This document shows positions 26,308 through 36,737 of a stretch of 53,289 bases of DNA, piece by piece. Origin of the DNA: Bacillota bacterium (GTDB lineage: Bacteria > Bacillota > Negativicutes > Sporomusales > Sporomusaceae); assembly GCA_017889705.1 (NCBI GenBank), contig JAGGAB010000038.1, positions 1 to 53,289 of the forward strand. Direction: 5' to 3'. Below the pieces are notes generated by a model, which saw nothing but the letters and a program-made list of their open reading frames with translations, made no database searches and was not told the origin of the DNA. Made by a program: the position numbers and the translations under genes. Within the stretch, counting starts at the first letter, position 1, and each line of letters opens with the position of its first letter.

Positions 26308-26667
26308 TTAACAACACCCTTCAGAGCAACTGCAACCACAACCGCCTGCTTTCTTGGTCTGGACTTCTACGCCTAGCCATTCGGAAAGTTCCTCGTTAGT
26401 TGGATATACTTTGGTTTTGGCAACTACGCCATCTACCAGAGTTACCGGCAGAATTTCGGCGCCTTCTTTTTGCAGGAGATCGTTAATTACTTTATTGGCC
26501 ACAAAATCCTGCGGCTCGCCGGCTAAGCCGTGGCGCTTGATGATAATGCCTTTTTCTTTGAGATTGCTGATAACGGTTGCGACTCTGAGCAGCTCCGGAT
26601 CAATGGATGGACCGCATACTCCTGTTGAACAACACATTGCCGGGTCAAAAATTTCTACCTGTTTCAT
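26308..26667 (-). CDS. arsD: Arsenic metallochaperone / co-repressor ArsD
   Basis: A 119-residue thioredoxin-fold protein that hands arsenite to ArsA. The metal cysteines are Cys12, Cys13 and Cys18 in AMCCSTGVCGP, exactly as in plasmid R773 ArsD. The C-terminus ends in a cysteine-rich tail (GGCGCSCSEGCC). It lies between arsR and arsA on the same strand with 23 bp to arsR. Confidence 0.92.
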   Translation of the reverse strand: MKQVEIFDPAMCCSTGVCGPSIDPELLRVATVISNLKEKGIIIKRHGLAGEPQDFVANKVINDLLQKEGAEILPVTLVDGVVAKTKVYPTNEELSEWLGVEVQTKKAGGCGCSCSEGCC

Positions 26668-26690
26668 GATAAAAGCCCCCTTATAGTTAT

Positions 26691-27029
26691 TTACTCACAC
26701 GCGTTACCTTTTTGCGCCAGCCATTGGGCGAGGTTTGCCAGATCCTGCTGGTAAGCCTCCTGCTTGCGCAGATTGTCATACACCAGGCTGTCAAGGAATT
26801 TCCATTGTTCAGCTTTAATCAGGGAATAATGCGACCATTGCGCAGCTTTCCGGTCTTTGGCAAGACCTGCGTTTTTGAGATAGATCAGATGCCGGGAGGC
26901 TTTGGCCTGCGATATTTGCAAGGCGCTCATAATATCACAGACACAAAGCTCTTGTTCATACAGAAGGTTTAAAATACGCAGCCGCGTTTCGTCAGTTAAT
27001 GCTTTTAATATATCAATCAGTTTCTCCAT
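26691..27029 (-). CDS. arsR: ArsR-family arsenic repressor
   Basis: A 112-residue winged-helix repressor. The metal-sensing cysteine pair is in ELCVCDIM at the start of the recognition region; QISQAKASRHLIYLK is the DNA-reading helix. ATG 27029 is preceded by AGGGTG; an upstream in-frame TTG at 27047 lies inside a large operator palindrome and is unlikely. It heads arsR-arsD-arsA and should repress its own promoter until arsenite binds. Confidence 0.9.
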   Translation of the reverse strand: MEKLIDILKALTDETRLRILNLLYEQELCVCDIMSALQISQAKASRHLIYLKNAGLAKDRKAAQWSHYSLIKAEQWKFLDSLVYDNLRKQEAYQQDLANLAQWLAQKGNACE

Positions 27030-27044
27030 TAGTACACCCTGTTT

Positions 27045-27098
27045 CAAAGTATTATATTCGTATAATCGCGTAAACGATTATACGAATATAATACTTTG
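27045..27098 (-). promoter_or_regulatory. 54-bp perfect palindrome: ars operator/promoter
   Basis: Two 24-bp arms, exact reverse complements, flank a 6-bp centre (CGTAAA). The inner halves read CGTATAATCG / CGATTATACG. TATAAT occurs in each arm, and the distal arm places one as a possible -10 just before arsR on the minus strand. It covers the arsR promoter, so binding by ArsR dimers is the simplest role. ArsR operators are usually much shorter. Confidence 0.75.
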
Positions 27099-27131
27099 TT
27101 TTGGAAAAAGATGCAAGTTGATTATTAGCAT

Positions 27132-27166
27132 AAAATAATAAACCCGCGGCTAAATCGCCGCGGGTT
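27132..27166 (-). terminator. Terminator of the symporter gene
   Basis: Perfect 10-bp GC-rich stem AACCCGCGGC / GCCGCGGGTT. On the minus strand it is followed by TTATTATTTT, 27 bp after the symporter stop codon. Confidence 0.8.
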
Positions 27167-27192
27167 AGAATCGGAAAATAATTTAGCGTGAA

Positions 27193-28593
27193 TTACGCGC
27201 ACTCACTACTGGCTATCGGCTCCCGATCAAGAACATAGGTCAGCATAAAGGTACCAAGGCAGGCCAGCCATTCGAGATAAATAACATGGGGGACAATGCG
27301 AACAGCCGGGGTGGTTTGCCATAAGACCAGAACGATAACACCTGTCATGATTGTATAGAATGCAGAATTCCGTCGGCAGTATTGCGGTGCAAACAGCGTG
27401 AACAGCACGATAACACTGAAGGCTGCTGTCAGGCTGAGACCAATCATGAGGGTAGAGATAATGCCGCTGATAGTCATGGCCAGGATAAGGGTTAAGAGGC
27501 CCAGGCAAACCACAGCGCCTTTAGTCACCCGGATGAAGTTTTTCTCACTTACGTTAGGGTTATAGAACTTCTTATAAATGTCCTGGGAAAACAGGGTGGC
27601 TGAACTGAGCAGCAGGTTGCAGGCAGTTGATACATCGGCAGCCCACAGCGCGGCAAGCGTGATGCCGGCCAGCACCGGGTCTAAGGACATAATAGTCATA
27701 GGCAGTGCCAAGGCTGGGGTAACATTAGGGAACATGGCTTTGGCCATAACGCCCATAAGGGCGCTGACAAAGCCGATAGGCAGCATCATAAGTCCGCCGA
27801 TGATAAAACCGCGCTGAGCTGTACGCACATCTTTGGCTCCAAGCGATATCTGAATAATACTTTGCAGTGAGAGGTTAACCGTTACCAGCACCACAATCCA
27901 GGTGATAATACCTAAGACGCCGACACCGTCAAAGAAGTCCAGATATGGGACATTGGCAGGCAGTTGCAGCTTGATATTCTGCAGGCCGCCGGCAGCACTT
28001 ACGCCGACAATGGTGGCCAGGATGATGCCGATATATTTCAGGCTGACATTTAAGAGATTGGACAAACTGGCAGACCACATGCCACCAATGGAGGTAATGC
28101 CGATAAACACAACTGCGCTTGTCAGCATGCCTGTTGTTAAGGTGAATACTTCAGGCAGAAGGGCGCAGAGAATGCTGCCGCCGGCAATATACTGAAGAGA
28201 CATGACAACAAGTTGAATAATGATCTGACAGGTGATCCCGGCAATCATGCCTTTTTTATCATAATAACGACCAAGCATTTCTGGAATTGTCGTGATGTTG
28301 AGTTCGCGATACTTTTTAGCGACCAATAGTCCCATGGCAATAGCGCCAAGTCCCCAAGCCGTTGTGTACCAGCCGGCTGAAAGGCCGACCTTGTAGGCTT
28401 GTTCAGCTACACCGATGGTTGATGCCCCGCCAACGGCAAGGCCGACAATCGATACGGTAATGAGCGGTGTGGTAAGTTGCCTGCCGGCCAGCACATAGTT
28501 GGTGGCAGTGCCGGCAGAGCGGCGTTTGGCGTAATAACTGATGACAAATAGTAAGACAATATACAAACAGACAATAAGAAAAGGAATATGCAT
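27193..28593 (-). CDS. Sodium:solute symporter (SSS family)
   Basis: A 466-residue permease with about 12-13 membrane helices and the SSS core (YVLAGRQLTTPLITVSIVGL, GLSAGWYTTAWGLGAIAMG, LAALWAADVSTACNLLLSSATLFSQDIY). These transporters use the sodium gradient to import solutes such as proline, pantothenate or sugars. AGGAGG precedes the ATG. The long T-box leader directly upstream means expression responds to an uncharged tRNA, so an amino acid (or precursor) is the likely substrate. Single gene. Confidence 0.88.
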   Translation of the reverse strand: MHIPFLIVCLYIVLLFVISYYAKRRSAGTATNYVLAGRQLTTPLITVSIVGLAVGGASTIGVAEQAYKVGLSAGWYTTAWGLGAIAMGLLVAKKYRELNITTIPEMLGRYYDKKGMIAGITCQIIIQLVVMSLQYIAGGSILCALLPEVFTLTTGMLTSAVVFIGITSIGGMWSASLSNLLNVSLKYIGIILATIVGVSAAGGLQNIKLQLPANVPYLDFFDGVGVLGIITWIVVLVTVNLSLQSIIQISLGAKDVRTAQRGFIIGGLMMLPIGFVSALMGVMAKAMFPNVTPALALPMTIMSLDPVLAGITLAALWAADVSTACNLLLSSATLFSQDIYKKFYNPNVSEKNFIRVTKGAVVCLGLLTLILAMTISGIISTLMIGLSLTAAFSVIVLFTLFAPQYCRRNSAFYTIMTGVIVLVLWQTTPAVRIVPHVIYLEWLACLGTFMLTYVLDREPIASSECA

Positions 28594-28654
28594 GATGACC
28601 TCCTAAAATGTAAACGTATTGGGAAATGTTTCTCTTGCTATGCCGGCCATAGAA

Positions 28655-28935
28655 GATAAAATAAAAAATCGCCCCTCTGATAAGGGACGATAGTTACCGT
28701 GGTACCACCCAATTTGACCTTAGGGAAAATAAAAAAGGGTGTACCGTAAGGGGCGAAAAGCCGCGGTACCACCCTGTTTAATCCTAAGATCACTCTGCGT
28801 CTGTAACGTAGACATACGGCACGGCCTACTGTAGTTCAGCCTGCGGTTCGGGAAGGAACTTCATCCGGCATTTCCAACTAGTTTGCACCAACCACTAGCT
28901 CTCTGCATGAAAAGTACTGAATTACTTTTTTCCGT
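28655..28935 (-). promoter_or_regulatory. T-box leader with two antiterminator/terminator modules
   Basis: On the minus strand: AGAGAG followed by a hairpin (GGTTGGTGCAAAC), a GGCTGAACTACAGTAGGCC hairpin, then the T-box AGGGTGGTACCGCG (28762-28775) and terminator 1 (GGGTGGTACCG pairing with CGGTACACCC, then TTTTTT; 28726-28774). A second T-box, GGGTGGTACCACGG, follows at 28697-28710 with terminator 2 (ATCGTCCC / GGGGCGAT, then TTTTTT; 28655-28692). Only about 15 bases lie between the first U-tract and the second T-box, so the second has no Stem I. TGGT in both fits a tRNA with discriminator A. The specifier codon cannot be assigned with confidence by eye. Confidence 0.88.
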
Positions 28936-28965
28936 CATTACCATTTAGTTTATTTCATTACCCTG

Positions 28966-28994
28966 ATTATAGACAGTGAGTGGATGTTTGTCAA
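28966..28994 (-). promoter_or_regulatory. Promoter of the T-box/symporter transcript
   Basis: On the minus strand TTGACA (28994-28989) and TATAAT (28971-28966) with a 17-bp spacer: a perfect vegetative sigma-70/sigma-A consensus, about 30 bp before the first leader structure. Confidence 0.85.
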
Positions 28995-29133
28995 TATATT
29001 TTGCACACCTATTTACATGTAGATATAAATTTCACTGTAACAGTGTAAGTTTGCTTGCTGACAAAGTATTAGTAAGCAGGAATTATTTGTCACTGCGCGA
29101 AAGTAATCAGCAACAAGTAAAGGAGGTAAGGTT

Positions 29134-29319
29134 ATGGCAGCGGCTCCAACAATTTGGGTAAGTGGTGACATGAGTGAACAGATTTCCGATTTTAACGGCG
29201 AATATGTCCTGATAACCACCAAGGACATGAAGAAGGTACTGCTTGGCAAAACCTTGGAAGAGGCGCGGGAAAAACTCCAAGAGATCGGCCGGCATGATAT
29301 TGCCGCACAGTTAAAGTAA
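29134..29319 (+). CDS. Small protein of unknown function
   Basis: A 61-residue protein with a very strong ribosome site (AAAGGAGGT, 9 bases before ATG). It reads like a small alpha/beta domain: FNGEYVLITTKDMKKVLLGKTLEEAREKLQEIG, in which a beta-hairpin is followed by a helix. This pattern resembles DUF5678-type small proteins, but I am not certain. It stands alone between the symporter leader and the ATP synthase operon and has its own terminator. Confidence 0.75.
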   Translation: MAAAPTIWVSGDMSEQISDFNGEYVLITTKDMKKVLLGKTLEEAREKLQEIGRHDIAAQLK

Positions 29320-29362
29320 TGATTGCAGCCTGAGAATATAATAGACCTGTTTGACAAGTTTG

Positions 29363-29402
29363 AAGCCACAGGGTTCATATAGCATGAGCCCTGTGGTTTT
29401 TA
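29363..29402 (+). terminator. Terminator of the small protein gene
   Basis: Stem CCACAGGG / CCCTGTGG (29367-29374 and 29389-29396) followed by TTTTT. It separates the small gene from the atp operon. Confidence 0.75.
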
Positions 29403-29512
29403 TGTGCCAGAAATTATGAGTTTTGAGACTCGTGGAAGCTTTATAAAACAGGGGTATCAAGCATAAAATTCAGCCCCCTGTGTAACTCCCGTACCCCCCT
29501 TCTCTCTCTTTG

Positions 29513-29579
29513 CATTCCGCTAACTCAAGTTAAAAGGACCGTGTTTTCTTTACTGCAAAAAGTAAATAAAAAACACGTC
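29513..29579 (+). repeat. Remnant of the dispersed repeat plus long hairpin in the atp leader
   Basis: CCGTGTTTTCTTTA (29540-29553) is identical to the 3' end of the dispersed repeat, and the 25 bases before it (TGCATTCCGCTA...) resemble copy 2. The same segment forms an interrupted stem: GTGTTTT with AAAACAC and TTTACT with AGTAAA (overall 29537-29579), 26 bases before atpI. It looks like a decayed copy recruited into, or accidentally lying in, the atp leader. Confidence 0.5.
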
Positions 29580-29605
29580 ATACACAGAGACAAGGTGTCA
29601 TATAT

Positions 29606-30067
29606 ATGTACCAGACAATAGCGGCGCTGCGCAGGGCTAATAAAAAAGGCAAAGGTGGGATGGCTAAGGCCACATGTATGAAAAACTACCAGTTTAAGGT
29701 TAGAAACATGTTGGCACAAATTGCGCTGGTGGGCACCATACTCTGCACACTTACCTACATGTATGGTAATGCGAAAGCGACTGCCGGACTGCTGATTGGA
29801 CTGGTGACAGGCTCACTCTATTTTTTGTATCTGTTTCGACAGGTTGAGAATGTCCAGGTTTTTTCTGTTAAGCAGGCGGTAGAGCACATCCGGGGAGGCT
29901 GGATCGTCCGGCTGGCGGCCATGGTAGTTATACTCATTTTTATTACCCACGTGCTTAAAGTCAATATGCTGGCTTTTGTCGCAGGCTTCTTTGTTATGCC
30001 GGCCTTATTATTCCTTAATGGTCTGCTACTTGTTATTCAACAAATTGTGGATGCCAAAAAAATGTAG
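29606..30067 (+). CDS. atpI: ATP synthase subunit I (AtpI-like)
   Basis: A 153-residue membrane protein with four hydrophobic segments after a basic N-terminus of about 35 residues. It has the position and topology of the AtpI assembly factor that precedes atpB; AtpI helps form the c-ring. Start ATG 29606 follows AAGGTG; ATG 29660, after AAAGGTGGG, is a real alternative and would remove the basic extension. 21 bp separate it from atpB. Confidence 0.72.
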   Translation: MYQTIAALRRANKKGKGGMAKATCMKNYQFKVRNMLAQIALVGTILCTLTYMYGNAKATAGLLIGLVTGSLYFLYLFRQVENVQVFSVKQAVEHIRGGWIVRLAAMVVILIFITHVLKVNMLAFVAGFFVMPALLFLNGLLLVIQQIVDAKKM

Positions 30068-30088
30068 GACAAGAAGGGAGGGAGATGC

Positions 30089-30781
30089 ATGGGACATGGC
30101 GGTGCCGGGATCGGTGAGCATAACGTGCTGATTGTTTCCGGGCTGGCTTTTAATCTTGACACACTGTATATGACCTGGTTAAGCATGGCGATTCTTGTCT
30201 TAGGATTGTTATTGGTTCGCATGAATTGGAAACTCATCCCGGGTGGCTGGCAAAGCATGGTGGAGCTTGTGCTTGAGGGGTTATTGACTCAGATCGAAAC
30301 CACCATTGGGCCTAATGGCCGCAAGGTTGCGCCGCTTTTGATTACGCTGTTTCTATTCTTGCTGATTGCCAACTGGTTAGGGTTAGTCCCGGGATTTACT
30401 TCGCCGACAAATGACATTAATACCACTTTGGGGCTGGCACTATTAATTGTTGTAACAGTTCACGGGTATGGCGTTAGGGCTAAAGGCGCATTGTCACATT
30501 TTAAACACTTTCTTGAACCTAATATCTTCTTTTTACCTATCAATATTATTGAAGAAATTGCTAAGCCGGTGACCCTGTCTTTCCGGTTATTTGGCAACAT
30601 TGTAGCAGGTGAGATTCTTATTATAATTCTGGGAGTTCTGGTACCTTATTTTGTGCCGACACTATGGCTGACCTTCAGCGTGTTTGTCGGTCTTATCCAG
30701 GCAATGATATTTACCATGCTTTCTATGTCCTATCTGAGTAATTCCTTGGAACAGCACCATATTGAAGAAAAGGAGGGGTGA
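30089..30781 (+). CDS. atpB: ATP synthase subunit a
   Basis: A 230-residue Fo subunit with five or six membrane helices that forms the ion half-channels. The essential arginine is in TLSFRLFGNIVAGE; the last helix carries FVGLIQAMIFTML with the conserved Gln. TSPTNDINTT lies in the loop before helix 3. AGGGAGGGAGA precedes the ATG. Its stop codon lies three bases before the atpE start. Confidence 0.95.
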   Translation: MGHGGAGIGEHNVLIVSGLAFNLDTLYMTWLSMAILVLGLLLVRMNWKLIPGGWQSMVELVLEGLLTQIETTIGPNGRKVAPLLITLFLFLLIANWLGLVPGFTSPTNDINTTLGLALLIVVTVHGYGVRAKGALSHFKHFLEPNIFFLPINIIEEIAKPVTLSFRLFGNIVAGEILIIILGVLVPYFVPTLWLTFSVFVGLIQAMIFTMLSMSYLSNSLEQHHIEEKEG

Positions 30782-30783
30782 CA

Positions 30784-31035
30784 ATGGAACAGGCCATTAT
30801 TATTGCTGCGTCGGTAATTGCTGCCGCCGTGGTTGTGGGTTTGGCTGCTTTTGGGGCGGCAACCGGTGACGGGCAGGTAACGACCAAAGCTATTGAAAGT
30901 ATTGCCCGGCAGCCTGAGGCTAAGAATTCTATCATGGTAACCATGCTTATTTCAGTAGGCTTGATTGAGTCCATTCCGATTATTGCTGCTGTTATCGCCA
31001 TTGTGTTGGTATTTAGCAATCCTTTTGTTAAATAA
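30784..31035 (+). CDS. atpE: ATP synthase subunit c
   Basis: An 83-residue two-helix protein of the rotor ring. The loop ARQPEA and the ion-binding Glu62 in GLIESIPII are clear. ATG 30784 is used because AGGAGG (30771-30776) is well placed; the GTG at 30778 overlaps that site. Asp29 occupies the place of the sodium-binding Gln32 of Ilyobacter, while Ser63 after Glu62 matches the sodium type. The ion used therefore cannot be decided by motif; protons seem more likely. A hairpin follows the gene. Confidence 0.93.
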   Translation: MEQAIIIAASVIAAAVVVGLAAFGAATGDGQVTTKAIESIARQPEAKNSIMVTMLISVGLIESIPIIAAVIAIVLVFSNPFVK

Positions 31036-31048
31036 GAAAACAGCAAAA

Positions 31049-31081
31049 AGGCGTCTGAAGGCTGGCTGCTCGCGGACGCCT
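31049..31081 (+). other. Intercistronic hairpin after atpE
   Basis: AGGCGTC / GACGCCT (7 bp) around a 19-base GC-rich loop, with no U-tract. Position after the gene for the most abundant subunit suggests an mRNA-stabilising or processing stem, inferred. Confidence 0.5.
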
Positions 31082-31090
31082 GTTCCCATA

Positions 31091-31197
31091 AGGGAAAGGG
31101 GAGATTGTTTTGATTGACATGAATGCTGCAAGTGGGACAAGGAACCTGTCCCCTTGTCCCAGGGAAGGGGGAGATGGGGTTGGTCGATATAAATGCT
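31091..31197 (+). repeat. Duplicated atpF start region with a REP-like palindrome between
   Basis: 31091-31127 and 31161-31197 are 29/37 identical. The second contains the true atpF ribosome site and ATG; the first has ATT where that ATG stands and still reads IVLIDMNA against MGLVDINA. Between them (31132-31161) is GTGGGACAAGGAACCTGTCC plus CCTTGTCCCA, matching the palindromic repeat at 100-121. The upstream copy is out of frame with atpF. Confidence 0.7.
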
Positions 31198-31680
31198 ACT
31201 TTGGTGGCCCAAGTTATTAATTTTCTTATTCTGCTTGCCATTTTAACCAAACTGGCTTATAAGCCGATCCTGTCGGCACTAGAGGCGCGGCGCTCCGGCA
31301 TTGAAAAAAGTCTGGAGGAAGCCGTCCAGCAGCGTGTGCTGGCTGAGACGCTGAAACAGGAGAGCCAGGACGAGATACTTGCTGCTCGCATTCAGGCCAG
31401 ATCGATCATCGAGGAAGCCATTGCGCTGGGAGAAAAGTCTAAAGACAGCATCATGCAAAAGGCGCTTGAAGAAAACGAACGGCTTGTGCGGGAAGCGCAG
31501 GAAGAACTGGAACGCAGCTATCAGCAAGCCTTGAACAAACTACGGGCGGAAGTTGTCGTTATGGCAGTCGCCGCAGCCGAAAAAATCATCGAAAAAAATC
31601 TGGATGCAGAAACCAATACTCGCCTGGTAAAAAAATTCATTAAAAATTTTACCAGGGAAAAGTATGGTGAATTAACATGA
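31174..31680 (+). CDS. atpF: ATP synthase subunit b
   Basis: A 168-residue peripheral-stalk protein: one N-terminal membrane helix (VAQVINFLILLAILTKL) and a long charged coiled coil to the C-terminus, which binds delta. ATG 31174 after AGGGGGAG gives the standard N-terminus; the in-frame ATG at 31123 would add 17 residues encoded by a REP-like repeat and lacks a ribosome site. It overlaps atpH by 4 bp. Confidence 0.92.
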   Translation: MGLVDINATLVAQVINFLILLAILTKLAYKPILSALEARRSGIEKSLEEAVQQRVLAETLKQESQDEILAARIQARSIIEEAIALGEKSKDSIMQKALEENERLVREAQEELERSYQQALNKLRAEVVVMAVAAAEKIIEKNLDAETNTRLVKKFIKNFTREKYGELT

Positions 31681-32213
31681 ATTTACGGCTGGTGGGGCGG
31701 TATGCCCAGGCATTATTTAAACTGGCTGCAAACAGCCAAGTTCTAAATGAGGTGGAAGCTGAGCTGACACAGGTGGAACAGATTTTTGCCGAACAAAAAG
31801 CGCAGTCGTTTTTTGAAAATCCCAGTATATCTATGGCTGTGAAGAAAGCGACAATAGAGCGGCTCTGCGGCAATATGTCTAGCTTGGTGCAAAACTTCTT
31901 GGCGTATATGATCGATAAGCGGCGAATAGACACTCTTATTGCGGTGATTCAGGCCTACCGGGGATTGGTGAAACAGGCAGGCAATATACTGGAAGTCAAG
32001 GTTATAGCAGCCAGGCCGCTTTCCGAGCAGGACAGCAGGCAGTTGACTGAGCAGCTTGCCGTGGTGACACAGAAGAATATTGAACTAAAGGTAGGCGTGG
32101 ATCAACGAATCTTAGGAGGACTAATATTGCAAATCGGTGATAAGTGGATTGATAACAGTGTAGCAGGCAAATTGGCAGAGTTAAAAAGCCATATGCTGAG
32201 CAAATCTTTGTAG
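31677..32213 (+). CDS. atpH: ATP synthase subunit delta
   Basis: A 178-residue protein that links the b stalk to the alpha/beta head. RYAQALFKLA at the N-terminus and the C-terminal DQRILGGLILQIGDKWIDNSV motif are diagnostic. It starts inside the atpF stop (4-bp overlap). Usual length. Confidence 0.94.
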   Translation: MNLRLVGRYAQALFKLAANSQVLNEVEAELTQVEQIFAEQKAQSFFENPSISMAVKKATIERLCGNMSSLVQNFLAYMIDKRRIDTLIAVIQAYRGLVKQAGNILEVKVIAARPLSEQDSRQLTEQLAVVTQKNIELKVGVDQRILGGLILQIGDKWIDNSVAGKLAELKSHMLSKSL

Positions 32214-32225
32214 GAAGTGAGGTGA

Positions 32226-33743
<1,518 letters not shown>

Positions 33744-33747
33744 TAGT

Positions 33748-36273
<2,526 letters not shown>

Positions 36274-36274
36274 A

Positions 36275-36316
36275 CAAAGCTCCTGCCAATTGTGAATATG
36301 GCAGGAGCTTTGTTTT
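36275..36316 (+). terminator. Terminator of the atp operon
   Basis: Perfect 14-bp stem CAAAGCTCCTGCCA / TGGCAGGAGCTTTG followed by TTTT. Confidence 0.88.
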
Positions 36317-36580
36317 GCCCATAAGTAAGAGGTAAAACAAGGAGTATTCTAGACAGGTGCAGTTAAGTGAAGTACAAGTCGATTCGGCATACAATTATTG
36401 CCATTCAGAATTTTCCAATAGATTTCCACTGTAATGATATATAAAATATATATTAAACTATAATAATTTGTTTATATCTATATAACCTCGACTGTGTCAG
36501 CAGGCAAAGTTTTTTCGCAGCTCTTTTCACAATAAAGTAAAATAACACAAGAAAGGAGTTTTATCGGTAATGTAATAAGA

Positions 36581-36635
36581 AATCCGAGACAACGGAAAGT
36601 GAAGCCACATAAGCTGATGCTGTTGTGCAAAATCG
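36581..36635 (+). other. Structured leader before the formate dehydrogenase gene
   Basis: Within the 464-bp region before fdhA, TCCG-AGACAA-CGGA (36583-36596) forms a short hairpin followed by AAAGTGAAGCC and a CACA...TGTG pairing with AGC-TGAT-GCT inside (36604-36628). A molybdenum/tungsten cofactor riboswitch would make sense before this gene but I cannot confirm the fold. The rest of 36317-36737 is AT-rich with no gene. Confidence 0.3.
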
Positions 36636-36737
36636 TACTATGCTTTTCGATATAGATAAATTATTCTAATTTAATATAACGATCGAAGTTATTGCAATAC
36701 GCCTGTGTGGTTAGATTTGGAAGGAGTGCAAAACGTA

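Noticed and set aside
28605..28623. Catabolite (cre) site near the symporter start
   Set aside because: TGTAAACGTATTGG matches only half of the cre consensus and lies at the ribosome site region, so chance is likely.
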